DNA of 64,000 nucleotides from Flavobacterium sp. UBA7680 (GCF_002482975.1 NZ_DLHA01000050.1:193842-257841), one strand, 5' to 3'; positions 41,648-49,798 are shown, numbered from the stretch's first letter. Numbers and translations: made by a program. The notes: a model not told the origin generated them from the letters alone.

Positions 41648-41792
41648 GCCACGAATTTCACGAATTTTCACGAATTTCTTTTTTTTATTTTGCCACAGAT
41701 TAAAAAGATTTACACAGATTTAATCATTTTTAATCCTTTAATCTGTGGCAAAAAAGCAGGATTAATTCGTGAAAATTTGTGAAATTCGTGGC
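41648..41792. repeat. Nested inverted repeats (GCCACGAATT outside, TGCCACAGATT inside)
   Basis: The outer arms 41648-41676 and 41764-41792 are inverted copies with one mismatch. The inner pair TGCCACAGATTAAAAAG (from 41691) and ATCTGTGGCA (to 41750) belongs to the family seen at 5160-5226. One repeat type appears to have inserted into another. The flanking genes end or start 7-18 bases away. Confidence 0.9.
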
Positions 41793-41798
41793 AAACTT

Positions 41799-42560
41799 TT
41801 AAATTTTATATAAAATTGGTTTGCTCGGACTTGCGTCATTTTCAAACGAAGCGATTTGAAGATTTAGTATATAATTTCCATCTTCAATTTCGTCTGGAAC
41901 ATAAATCATTTCAGTAATTGTTGCATTCAATCGTGCATCAGAATTTAGATTGTGCGTGTCTTTTACATTCCAAAACGCTTTATGGGCTAATAATTTGCCT
42001 TCGTCATGTTCTTTATCAACGCTTGGCAAGTCGATCAATAAATGCTGAATTTCGCTTTCGCGGATAAAAACCGCAGCTTCTTCAGACAAATAAGGCGGAT
42101 TTGTATTCGAATATTTCCTTGATTTTTTTTCCTTTTGATTTGGAAGCGTTCGAATTACTAATGCTGTCATGCTGAGCGAAGTCGAAGCGCTCAACGCTTT
42201 TTCGATTAATTCTTTCGTAATCACAAAATCATCTCCAATTTCCTCTGGCTCAACCGTAATCAACTTAGCAAAAAAGAAAAACTGTTTAAGCGATTGATTA
42301 ATGCTGTAAAAATCATTTGTGATATGTCCTAGACACTCTGTATGCGTTCCATGCCCATGCGGATTGAAGAAAATATTATTAAAATTCGTAGATGATTTTC
42401 CTTCCGAAACTTTCCCAATCCAATCGCCAAAAACCACTGGTTCAATAACCGGTTTTGCGATATACCAGGCAATAGGGTTTTCATCTGTATTTGTTAATGG
42501 AATAGAGATATCAATAGGTTTTGATAAGTCGATTTCGAAATTGTTGATTTTTGCTATCAT
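41799..42560 (-). CDS. Cyclase / kynurenine formamidase-like hydrolase
   Basis: This 253-aa protein is a member of the cyclase (formamidase) family: DLSKPIDISIPLTNTD at the start, and the metal site FFNPHGHGTHTECLGHI with the H-x-G-T-H-x-D/E signature. DLPSVDKEHDEGKLLAHKAFW in the middle and IVPDEIEDGNYILNLQI near the end are also typical. Members hydrolyse formylkynurenine or related amides. An in-frame copy of the GCTGAGCGAAGTCGAAG repeat is read as ALSASTSLSMTALVIR around residues 120-135. The start codon is four bases from a 33-bp inverted-repeat arm (42564-42596), which replaces its natural upstream region. Confidence 0.82.
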   Translation of the reverse strand: MIAKINNFEIDLSKPIDISIPLTNTDENPIAWYIAKPVIEPVVFGDWIGKVSEGKSSTNFNNIFFNPHGHGTHTECLGHITNDFYSINQSLKQFFFFAKLITVEPEEIGDDFVITKELIEKALSASTSLSMTALVIRTLPNQKEKKSRKYSNTNPPYLSEEAAVFIRESEIQHLLIDLPSVDKEHDEGKLLAHKAFWNVKDTHNLNSDARLNATITEMIYVPDEIEDGNYILNLQIASFENDASPSKPILYKI

Positions 42561-42563
42561 AAT

Positions 42564-42596
42564 TTAACCGCAAGGTTCGCTAAGGTTTACGCAAAG
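42564..42596. repeat. Left arm of a 33-bp inverted repeat bracketing the GxxExxY gene
   Basis: TTAACCGCAAGGTTCGCTAA and the following 13 bases are the exact reverse complement of 43071-43103. The arm belongs to the AACCGCAAAG family. Confidence 0.95.
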
Positions 42597-42611
42597 GGCG
42601 CAAGGATTTTA

Positions 42612-42989
42612 TTAAAGATTGTTTGCTATTCTTTTAACTCCATGTTTTAATAATGCAACATTAAAATTTATTAATAACCCTAGTTTGCAATTTGTTAGTT
42701 TTAAGTAAGTCAATAGTTGAGCAAAATGAACTTCATTTAAACAATCGACTGCTTTTATTTCCAAAATTAGTTTATTTTCTACTAAAATATCTAATCGATA
42801 ACCAACATCTAGTTTTACTTCTTCATATATTAAAGGTAAAGCTTTTTGTTTTTCAACTGATAAACCAAGTTTTCTTAATTCAAAAAATAGACATTCTTCG
42901 TAAGCACTTTCCAAAAGTCCTGGACCTAAAGTCTGGTGAACTTTTAAAGCAGAATTAAATACAATTCGGGATAAATCATTTTCTGTCAT
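42612..42989 (-). CDS. GxxExxY protein (PD-(D/E)XK nuclease-like)
   Basis: A 125-aa product from MTENDLSRIVFNSALKVHQTLGPGLLESAYEECLFFEL (42989); ten upstream residues in frame are probably not used. It has the family-naming motif GPGLLESAY and the nuclease-like core YRLDILVENKLILEIKAV (D...E-x-K), then HFAQLLTYLKLTNCKLGLLINFN. The fold is related to PD-(D/E)XK nucleases; the biochemical role of the family is unproven. The gene fits between two perfect 33-bp inverted repeats in a 540-bp unit (42564-43103) that fills the gap between two unrelated genes. Confidence 0.9.
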   Translation of the reverse strand: MTENDLSRIVFNSALKVHQTLGPGLLESAYEECLFFELRKLGLSVEKQKALPLIYEEVKLDVGYRLDILVENKLILEIKAVDCLNEVHFAQLLTYLKLTNCKLGLLINFNVALLKHGVKRIANNL

Positions 42990-43070
42990 AAAATCAATAT
43001 TAAAGCTCAAATATAGCATTTGAAAATTTTAAAATATAATTTTATTCTTACAAAAAAAATGAATAGCGTT

Positions 43071-43103
43071 CTTTGCGTAAACCTTAGCGAACCTTGCGGT
43101 TAA
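43071..43103. repeat. Right arm of the 33-bp inverted repeat
   Basis: CTTTGCGTAAACCTTAGCGA and 13 further bases are the exact inverse of 42564-42596. The hemW stop codon (43100-43102 on the plus strand) lies inside this arm, so the repeat supplies the 3' end of the neighbouring gene. Confidence 0.95.
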
Positions 43104-44236
43104 ACTTCAGAATCTAAATAAAATAAATCTGAAGCAATTCCATCGGTTAAAAATTTTCCTTTTAGAGTTGGTTTTAGGATGTTATTTTCGATTGAAAGCA
43201 AATCGTCGTTTAAAAATTTCTGAGATTGTTTTTCCAGATAATTCAAATATTCCAAACCAAATTCCTTTTCAATTCTTTCTAGAGAAACGCCCCAAATCGT
43301 TCGTAACCCCGTCATAATATATTCATTATAACGATCTGAAATAGTCAGGATTTCTGTTTCAATAGGAAGTTCATCATTCTGAATTGCTTTTAAATACAAT
43401 GAATTATTTGCAATATTCCAGCCTCTTTTTATGCCGTCATAACTATGTGCAGAAGGTCCGATTCCGATATATTTTTTGCCTAACCAATAAGCCGAATTGT
43501 TTTTGGAGAAATAATTCTCTTTTCCAAAATTGGATAATTCGTAATGGATAAATCCATTTTTTTGAAGCGTTTCAACCAAAATCATAAAATGATTCGAAGC
43601 TGCTTCGTCTTGCGGTTCCGCAATTTTTCCAGTTTGAATTAATTTGCTCAAAGCCGTTTTCGGTTCAACCGTCAAAGCATAACTCGAAATATGCGGAATA
43701 CCAAAACTCAAAGCCGTTTCGATATTTTGTTTCCACATTTCGTCGCTCATTCCCGGAATTCCGTAAATTAAATCGAGCGAAATATTATCAAAATACTTTG
43801 TCGCTTCTTCTAAACATTTTTTGGCTTCCGCCGAATTATGAGCGCGATTCATCATCTTCAAATCTTCTTCATAAAAAGACTGAATCCCAATACTTAATCT
43901 ATTTATCGGACTTTTAGATAATTCTAAAATTCGTTCGGCAGATAAATCATCGGGATTGGCTTCCAATGTAATTTCTGGATTTTCTGAAACATTATAATTT
44001 TTATAAACTTCTGCAATTAAAAAGTTGATTTCGTCATTTGATAATACAGAAGGAGTTCCACCGCCAAAATAAATAGTTTCTACAATTTCATTTGTGAATT
44101 CGTTTTTGCGCACAATAATTTCTTTGGCTAAAGCCAAAACCATTTCGTCTTTCTTTTTCATTGAAGTAGAAAAATGAAAGTCGCAATAATGGCAAGCCTG
44201 CTTGCAAAATGGAATATGGATGTAGATACCTGACAT
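43100..44236 (-). CDS. hemW: HemW-type radical SAM heme chaperone
   Basis: A 378-aa product from MSGIYIHIPFCKQACHYCDFHF (44236), the usual family start; upstream in-frame residues overlap a terminator and are unlikely to be coding. The radical SAM cluster is CKQACHYC (C-x3-C-x2-C). Typical HemW blocks are TIYFGGGTPSVLS, EANPDD, NRLSIGIQSFYEEDLKMMNRAHN, DLIYGIPGMSDEMWKQNIETAL and YELSNFGKENYFSKNNSAYWLGKKYIGIGPSAHSYDG. The tail region with ILTISDRYNEYIMTGLRT is complete. Members transfer heme or act as coproporphyrinogen dehydrogenase-like proteins; the motif CxxxCxxC without a following Cys favours HemW over HemN. Confidence 0.92.
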   Translation of the reverse strand: MSGIYIHIPFCKQACHYCDFHFSTSMKKKDEMVLALAKEIIVRKNEFTNEIVETIYFGGGTPSVLSNDEINFLIAEVYKNYNVSENPEITLEANPDDLSAERILELSKSPINRLSIGIQSFYEEDLKMMNRAHNSAEAKKCLEEATKYFDNISLDLIYGIPGMSDEMWKQNIETALSFGIPHISSYALTVEPKTALSKLIQTGKIAEPQDEAASNHFMILVETLQKNGFIHYELSNFGKENYFSKNNSAYWLGKKYIGIGPSAHSYDGIKRGWNIANNSLYLKAIQNDELPIETEILTISDRYNEYIMTGLRTIWGVSLERIEKEFGLEYLNYLEKQSQKFLNDDLLSIENNILKPTLKGKFLTDGIASDLFYLDSEV

Positions 44237-44240
44237 AATA

Positions 44241-44269
44241 AAAAAAAGAGCAAGGTAAATCTTGCTCTT
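44241..44269 (-). terminator. Terminator of the lipoprotein gene 44307-45167
   Basis: AAGAGCAAG (44247-44255) pairs with CTTGCTCTT (44261-44269). On the minus strand a run of T follows. It stands directly before the hemW start. Confidence 0.85.
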
Positions 44270-44306
44270 CAATTATCAATATTAATTAATGATAAATTAT
44301 GTTTTA

Positions 44307-45167
44307 TTAGAATTCTGCACTTTCTTTAAAGGTACCATTCGAAATGACAATTTTTGCTTTAGTCACCGGATGTGTTGCGGTTAAACTAAAAGTTCCTGCT
44401 GCTAAATAATCATTCAGGGTTGTAAAAGTAACGGTTCCGGAAACATCATAAGTAACGTCTTCGTGAGTTGCTACATCGTATTTTTGAAAAGAAATTCGGT
44501 AAGTATTATTGCTTGTAAAATTATAAGTTCCTGTTTTTGCTTCATAATCAGGAAATGCAATACCAATGGTATACTCGCCGTCATTCTGTGCATAAATTAT
44601 TTTTGTCTCCTGATTTTCAATTGTACCTTCAAATGCTAAACCATGCCAGTCTTTTCCATCAATTTTAGCAAAAGTACCAAGTCCTTCAATTTCTGGAGTA
44701 ATGTCTTTATAAGGAACTTTAAACGAACCGCTTACGTTAACAAAATCTGATTCGTAATCATAGCCGTTTTCATATACTTTTCCGGAAAATTTAACCTGAA
44801 CTGTCTTGTCTGTGGTATTTAGATTTTCTAAAGTAAAGGTAAAAGTATTAGAAGTAAAATTTTCAGAAGCTACCAGCCAAGGAATCTGACTGGTTACTGA
44901 TGTAGGATTTGTAGTAGCTTGGTACAAATTTCCATAAATATTAAATTTAAAACCAATTGCCATTCCTTCTTGAGATGTTCCCAAAACTTCTATGAAATCA
45001 CCTTGTTTTTGGGCTTCCCATGTTTTTGCGGTTTGTACTTTACCGTCATATGTAAAGTTAAAATAAGCTTCAGCGGATGAATTTTCGTCATCATTACTGT
45101 CATTAGAAGAACATGAGGAAATAAACGCCGTAAATAAAACGAACACAATAACTTTAAATTTTGTCAT
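44307..45167 (-). CDS. Surface-type lipoprotein, hypothetical
   Basis: This 286-aa protein has a lipobox FISSCSSNDSNDDENSS, with the Cys at about residue 19 and an acidic signal after it that fits export to the cell surface. The remainder is beta-rich, with two similar halves of the pattern 'FNFTYDGKVQTAKTWEAQKQGDFIEVLGTS..GIGFKFNIYG' and 'FAKIDGKDWHGLAFEGTIENQETKIIYAQNDGEYTIGIAFPDYEAKTGTYNF', each ending in a 'GTFSLTATHPVTKAKIVISNGTF' type strand. This resembles DUF6252-like Bacteroidota lipoproteins. No function is known. Confidence 0.72.
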   Translation of the reverse strand: MTKFKVIVFVLFTAFISSCSSNDSNDDENSSAEAYFNFTYDGKVQTAKTWEAQKQGDFIEVLGTSQEGMAIGFKFNIYGNLYQATTNPTSVTSQIPWLVASENFTSNTFTFTLENLNTTDKTVQVKFSGKVYENGYDYESDFVNVSGSFKVPYKDITPEIEGLGTFAKIDGKDWHGLAFEGTIENQETKIIYAQNDGEYTIGIAFPDYEAKTGTYNFTSNNTYRISFQKYDVATHEDVTYDVSGTVTFTTLNDYLAAGTFSLTATHPVTKAKIVISNGTFKESAEF

Positions 45168-45206
45168 TGGAAAATTTGGGTTTTGGATTAATTATAACAA
45201 ATATAA

Positions 45207-45761
45207 TTATTTTCGAACCTTATCCTCATTTTGTTTTACAAAAGCATCCCAGCCAGTATAACTTTTTCCAGCCACAATTTTCCCTGAATTAAAGAAATGA
45301 CAAACCGCAGCCGCCAAACCATCGGTTGAATCCAGATTTTTAGGTAATTCTTTTAAACCTAAAAGTTGCTGTAACATTTTTGCAACTTGTTCTTTACTGG
45401 CATTTCCGTTTCCGGTAATTGCCATTTTTATCTTTTTTGGTTCGTATTCCGTAATCGGAATATCTCTTGAAAGTCCCGCGGCCATCGCAACACCTTGTGC
45501 GCGTCCTAATTTCAACATCGATTGTACGTTTTTACCAAAGAAAGGTGCTTCAATCGCAATTTCATCTGGATGGTGCGTTTCGATTAATTCAATGGTTCTT
45601 TCAAAAATGATTTTTAGTTTTTGGTAATGATTGTCGTATTTGGACAATTGCAATTCGTTTAACTGCAAAAATTCCATTTTTTTATTGATGACTCTTATCA
45701 ATCCAAAACCCATAATTGTGGTTCCGGGGTCAATACCTAATATGATGCGTTCTTTTGTCAT
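45207..45761 (-). CDS. ruvC: Crossover junction endodeoxyribonuclease RuvC
   Basis: A 184-aa product from MTKERIILGIDPGTTIMGFG (45761); frames extending to 45869 run into a repeat and are not coding. RuvC resolves Holliday junctions made during recombination. The acidic catalytic residues are visible: D in GIDPGTT, E in IEAPFFGKNVQSMLKLGRAQGVAMA, and the D pair in LPKNLDSTDGLAAAVCHFF. It has the normal length of 160-190 aa. The promoter region overlaps repeats shared with the divergent gene at 45900. Confidence 0.95.
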   Translation of the reverse strand: MTKERIILGIDPGTTIMGFGLIRVINKKMEFLQLNELQLSKYDNHYQKLKIIFERTIELIETHHPDEIAIEAPFFGKNVQSMLKLGRAQGVAMAAGLSRDIPITEYEPKKIKMAITGNGNASKEQVAKMLQQLLGLKELPKNLDSTDGLAAAVCHFFNSGKIVAGKSYTGWDAFVKQNEDKVRK

Positions 45762-45899
45762 TATTTGTTGGGTTACACAAAGTCTCGCTAAGTTGCCGCA
45801 GAGATTCACAAAGTTTTTATATCTCTGTGTGTCTTTGTGATTTCTTCGTGAATCTTTGTGAAATAGCATTTTCGCAATACTTTTGCTTACTTTTGCGGC

Positions 45900-46844
45900 A
45901 TGATTTCAATTCCTCACAAAGCTAAGCAATTCCTTGTTCTTCTAGTCAAACTTTTGATTGTAGGCGGTGCATTTTATTTTATTTACGATCAGCTGGCAAA
46001 TAACGACAAACTTGACTGGCAGAAATTCATTGTTTTGTTTCAAAAAAATCAATCAGTTTTAGGGATTTCGTTTATATTGCTTTTGAGCGTTTTGAATCGT
46101 TATTTTGAAATTTTAAAATGGCAGAATCTTGCCAAAGTAATTCATCAAATCTCAGGTTATGAAGCTACAAAGCAGGTTTTAGCAGCTTTAACGGCCGGAA
46201 TTTTTACACCAAACGGAGTAGGAGAGTACGCCGGTAAAGCGTTGTATTATCCAAAAAACGATGCTAAAAAAGTAGTTTTCCTAAACTTAATTTGTAACGG
46301 AATCCAGATGATTTTGACCGTTATTTTCGGAATATTTGGATTGATGTATTTCAATGCAAAATACAATGTTATTACATCAAAAACAGTTGCGATTTTGTTT
46401 GGAGGATTTATTGTGATTTTGATTATTTTATTTTCTCTGAAAAAAATTAAAATTAAAGGTTATTCAATTGAAAAACTAATTCATAAAATCAATGAAATTC
46501 CGAAACCTATTCATCAAAAAAATATTCTTTTAGGAGTTTTAAGATATTTAGTTTTCTCACATCAATATTACTTTTTGTTTTTAGCTTTTGATGTTGATTT
46601 GCCCTATTTAACTTTAATGGCGGCAGTTACATCTGTCTATTTTTTAGCTTCATCTTTGCCAACCTTTCAGTTTTTAGACTTTGCAGTAAAAGGAAGTGTA
46701 GCCATTTATTTCTTCGGAATTCTGGGCGTAAACGAATGGATTGTAGTTTTTATAAGCACCTTAATGTGGTTTCTAAATGTGGTTTTGCCAGTTGTTTTAG
46801 GAAGTTATTTTGTCCTGAATTTTAAAACCAAAAGCGCAGCATGA
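45900..46844 (+). CDS. Lysylphosphatidylglycerol synthase TM-region family protein (UPF0104)
   Basis: This 314-aa multi-pass protein has about eight hydrophobic helices and the family blocks LVVLLVKLLIVGGAFYFIYDQL-like start, LKWQNLAKVIHQISGYEATKQVLAALTAGIFTPNGVGEYAGKALYY and FLASSLPTFQFLDFAVKGSVAIYFF. The T-P-N/G-G-x-G-E segment is the UPF0104 signature. Members are thought to flip or transport lipid-linked substrates. Its stop overlaps the start of the downstream glycosyltransferase by four bases, suggesting work on the same lipid-linked glycan. Confidence 0.85.
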   Translation: MISIPHKAKQFLVLLVKLLIVGGAFYFIYDQLANNDKLDWQKFIVLFQKNQSVLGISFILLLSVLNRYFEILKWQNLAKVIHQISGYEATKQVLAALTAGIFTPNGVGEYAGKALYYPKNDAKKVVFLNLICNGIQMILTVIFGIFGLMYFNAKYNVITSKTVAILFGGFIVILIILFSLKKIKIKGYSIEKLIHKINEIPKPIHQKNILLGVLRYLVFSHQYYFLFLAFDVDLPYLTLMAAVTSVYFLASSLPTFQFLDFAVKGSVAIYFFGILGVNEWIVVFISTLMWFLNVVLPVVLGSYFVLNFKTKSAA

Positions 46845-47944
46845 TTTTCGGTTTATTTGAAATATTGATCCTTTATATAATAAGTATCGGTTCACTTATT
46901 CAGGGTTTTTTCAAAGTGAAAAACTATCAAAATAAAGGTTTAACTCCAAAGACAAGTTTTACAATTATAGTTCCATTTCGAAATGAGGAAAAGAATCTTC
47001 CAAAACTTTTAAAAAGCTTTTCAAACCTAAATTATCCCACAGATTTATTTGAAGTAATTTTAGTTGATGATAGCTCTAAAGAGAAATTCCAAGTTTTAAA
47101 TTCCAAATTCCAAATTACGATAGTTGATAATGTTAGGAATTCAAATTCGCCAAAAAAAGACGCCATTACAACTGCAATGCAGCATGTAAAAACCAATTGG
47201 GTAATTACAACAGATGCCGATTGTATTGTTCCGGAAAACTGGCTTTTGACTTTCGATAATTATATTCAGGAAAATAAAGTTTCAATGCTTGCCGGTGCGG
47301 TTTCGTATGAATGCGAAAATTTATTTCTGCATCATTTTCAGCAATTAGATTTAACCAGTCTACAAGGCGCAACAATTGGCAGTTTTGGTTTAGGCAAAGG
47401 TTTTATGTGCAACGGAGCAAATTTTGCTTACACAAAATCATTGTTTGAAAACTTAAAAGGTTTTGATGGAAATGATAAAATTGCCAGCGGAGACGATGTT
47501 TTTTTACTGCAAAAAGCCATTGAAAAATTCCCAAACGAAGTTCATTATTTAAAAGCCCAAGAAGCAATCGTAATTACAAAACCAACCGAAACCTGCAAAT
47601 CTTTATTTTACCAAAGAGTTCGCTGGGCGGCAAAAACAAGTTCCTATAAAAGTACGTTTGGAAAGTTTTTAGGAATAATTGTTTTCTTCGGAAATTTGAG
47701 TTTTGTGATCGCGTTTTTCTTATTTGTTTTAAGAATCTGGCATTATCCATTCTTCGTTTTATTTGCTTTTTTAAAGTTCACAATCGATTTTATTCTGCTT
47801 TATAAAACCAATCAATTTTTGACTAAAACCAGAATAAAAAGCCTTTTATTGAGTAGTTTATTGTATCCGTTTTTCAGCTCAACAGTAGCCTTATATAGTT
47901 TATTTGGTTCGTACGAATGGAAAGATCGACGCTTTGTAAAATAG
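46841..47944 (+). CDS. Family 2-type glycosyltransferase, membrane-bound
   Basis: This 367-aa protein has an N-terminal helix (about 3-20), then a GT-A domain with TIIVPFRNEEKNLPKLLKSFSNLNYP, the donor-binding VILVDDSS, DADCIVP (DxD), and GDDVFLLQKAIE with FYQRVRWAAKTSSYKS (QxxRW-like). Four helices follow at the C-terminus. It resembles hopene/ceramide-type or lipid-glycan transferases. Residues about 83-94 (KFQVLNSKFQI) are written by AAATTCCAA repeats that are otherwise intergenic in this window (47085-47125). Coupled by a 4-base overlap to the UPF0104 gene. Confidence 0.88.
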   Translation: MIFGLFEILILYIISIGSLIQGFFKVKNYQNKGLTPKTSFTIIVPFRNEEKNLPKLLKSFSNLNYPTDLFEVILVDDSSKEKFQVLNSKFQITIVDNVRNSNSPKKDAITTAMQHVKTNWVITTDADCIVPENWLLTFDNYIQENKVSMLAGAVSYECENLFLHHFQQLDLTSLQGATIGSFGLGKGFMCNGANFAYTKSLFENLKGFDGNDKIASGDDVFLLQKAIEKFPNEVHYLKAQEAIVITKPTETCKSLFYQRVRWAAKTSSYKSTFGKFLGIIVFFGNLSFVIAFFLFVLRIWHYPFFVLFAFLKFTIDFILLYKTNQFLTKTRIKSLLLSSLLYPFFSSTVALYSLFGSYEWKDRRFVK

Positions 47945-47948
47945 TTTA

Positions 47949-48056
47949 AACCATATAAGTTATATAAGTGATTTAAGCTAAAATCAAATCGAGGTGTTTT
48001 TGCTTGCTCAAAATTTTGCACCAAGTTTTTAAATGAACTTATATCACTTATATGGT
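47949..48056. repeat. Inverted repeat, ACCATATAAGTTATATAAG family
   Basis: ACCATATAAGTTATATAAG at the left is mirrored by CTTATATCACTTATATGGT at the right. The same family is found at 55846-55912 with arms ACCATATAAGTTATGTAAG and CTTATATAACTTATATGGT. It fills a convergent gap. Confidence 0.85.
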
Positions 48057-48067
48057 GAAAAAAAAAG

Positions 48068-48547
48068 CTATTCTTTAGCTTTAATAATTACAGGCAGCGT
48101 AAACTGTGTTTTTACAGGAAGACCGCGTTTTATAGCCGGATTTACTTTAGGGAAATCAACTAAACGCGCATGAAGAATGCTGTCAATTCTAATAGTGTCG
48201 TAAGCAACAGAATCTTTTTGAAATTCAGGCTCGAATTTCATTTTCGAATTAGGAAAAACAGTCACTTTTACCTGTATAGTATCAAGATCAGGATATAAAA
48301 TAGATAAACTATCAACGTTTAGTTTTTGCTGAATAAGCTGAGACATTACATCAAAAAAACACTTTTGACGCTCCTTTTTATCATTGATTGTTTCGCATTC
48401 AGCAACAGTAGGATATTCGTCAACCTCTTTCCAATTTATAGATTTTAATTCCTTTTGCAGTAATTCTTTCTCAGAGGGAACCTTCTTCTCAAAATATTGA
48501 CAAGAATTAAAAAATAGTAAAAGAATAAAAATAGAAAAATGCTTCAA
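48068..48547 (-). CDS. Hypothetical lipoprotein
   Basis: This 159-aa protein has a short signal with lipobox LFFNSCQYFEKK (Cys about 16). The mature part has a helical segment, PSEKELLQKELKSINWKEVDEYPTVAECETINDKKERQKCFFDVMSQLIQQKL, with two cysteines in an arrangement seen in TonB-linked lipoproteins. A beta-like end follows: TIQVKVTVFPNSKMKFEPEFQ...LVDFPKVNPAIKRGLPVKTQFTLPVIIKAKE, which resembles the TonB C-terminal fold ('VNPAIKRGLPV..QFTLPVI'). It could be an envelope TonB-like protein. It forms a pair with the gene at 48596. Confidence 0.7.
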   Translation of the reverse strand: MKHFSIFILLLFFNSCQYFEKKVPSEKELLQKELKSINWKEVDEYPTVAECETINDKKERQKCFFDVMSQLIQQKLNVDSLSILYPDLDTIQVKVTVFPNSKMKFEPEFQKDSVAYDTIRIDSILHARLVDFPKVNPAIKRGLPVKTQFTLPVIIKAKE

Positions 48548-48595
48548 GGCTTTGATGTTGAATTGGATAAAATAAACTGAAGTATAAAAATACGA

Positions 48596-48976
48596 TTATT
48601 TTTTTTGAGAACCTTTGTATTCTAAATAATCTTCATACCTTTCTGAAAGCCAATGTTCTTTGTTTTGTGCAGCAACCTCCTTTTGATCAGGATATAATTT
48701 TGCAAGGCGATCAGAAAAGGTCGCAATTTGAACCGTATAATTGTAAAATTCGGTTTTGGTTAAAAGAATATCCGGATCATTTTTATGAGTAAAAAATTCA
48801 AAGAAAAGAGTATCAAATTCTTTCATAGAAAAGTTTAATATCTTCTTCTTGTTGCTTTTATAAATACTGTCTTGCAGTAATTGATCGTCGATGGAAAGTT
48901 TTTTGGTTTGCGCGCATGTCGTATTGATTGAAAAAATCAAAGACAACAAAAGAATAAATTGCAAAAAAGTGCGCAT
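48596..48976 (-). CDS. Small exported hypothetical protein
   Basis: A 126-aa product from MRTFLQFILLLSLIFSINTTCAQ (48976), which leaves a normal signal peptide; ten upstream residues are probably not used. The mature part is helical and charged: KKLSIDDQLLQDSIYKSNKKKILNFSMKEFDTLFFEFFTHKNDPDILLTKTEFYNYTVQIATFSDRLAKLYPDQKEVAAQNKEHWLSERYEDYLEYKGSQKK. I do not recognise a domain. It is probably periplasmic. It precedes the small lipoprotein gene at 48068-48547 on the same strand. Confidence 0.65.
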   Translation of the reverse strand: MRTFLQFILLLSLIFSINTTCAQTKKLSIDDQLLQDSIYKSNKKKILNFSMKEFDTLFFEFFTHKNDPDILLTKTEFYNYTVQIATFSDRLAKLYPDQKEVAAQNKEHWLSERYEDYLEYKGSQKK

Positions 48977-49020
48977 GTTTAATTTTATAAAGTTTTGTAG
49001 GTGCAAAATTACAAAAATAT

Positions 49021-49521
49021 ATGGATTTACTATTATTAACGTTAGGTTTTGTATGCATGATTATAGGTATTTTAGGTAGTTTTTTACCTGTTTTGCCTGG
49101 TCTTACAAGTTGTTGGGTTGGCTTATTGCTGTTGAATTTAACAAAAGCAGTCGAAAATAATTACTGGCTTTTAGGAATGACACTTGTACTCACAATAATT
49201 ATCACAGTTTTAGATTATATAATTCCGGCAAAAGGCACCAAAAAGTTTGGCGGAAGTTCCTACGGAGTTTGGGGAACAAACATTGGATTAATAGTTGGAA
49301 TTCTTGCCCCAATACCTTTTGGAGTTATAATTGGGCCATTTGTTGGAGCATTAGTTGGCGAATTAATTTACGACTCAACAAATCATAAACGTGCGATTAA
49401 GGCCGCGACAGGTTCCCTTCTTGGCTTCCTTGCGTCGAGTTTTATAAATTTCTTATTCTGCATCATATACCTCGGAATTTTTTTACACACCACATGGGAA
49501 TATCGAAACATATTGTTTTAA
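49021..49521 (+). CDS. DUF456 membrane protein
   Basis: This 166-aa protein has the DUF456 blocks LGFVCMIIGILGSFLPVLPGLTSCWVGLLLL, then VLDYIIPAKGTKKFGGSSYGVWGTNIGLIVGILAPIPFGVIIGPFVGALVGELIYDSTNHKRAIKAATGSLLGFLASSF. Glycine-rich membrane helices of this type resemble transporters or scaffolds of unknown function. It starts 44 bases from the divergent gene at 48976. The 277 bases after it (49522-49798) are AT-rich and contain no gene. Confidence 0.9.
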   Translation: MDLLLLTLGFVCMIIGILGSFLPVLPGLTSCWVGLLLLNLTKAVENNYWLLGMTLVLTIIITVLDYIIPAKGTKKFGGSSYGVWGTNIGLIVGILAPIPFGVIIGPFVGALVGELIYDSTNHKRAIKAATGSLLGFLASSFINFLFCIIYLGIFLHTTWEYRNILF

Positions 49522-49798
49522 TTATGTAACAAATAATTAGCTTTTTTCTTATTTTTTATTTTTTTTAAGAAAAATTTGAAATTTTTTAAGAAAATATTTC
49601 AGTTTGCTTTGATTACGAAAGCGTTATATTTACTGGTATTGAGCGTTTTTTTTGTTAAGGCGCTAACAATCTAACGTGTAAATTCTCCACTTATTTTTTG
49701 GATATGTTAAAATATTTTATATTTTTATCCTGATAAACGATAAAAAGCCCCACTTTATCGATTATTTTGAATGAGTATAAATTATTATCTAATAAGTT

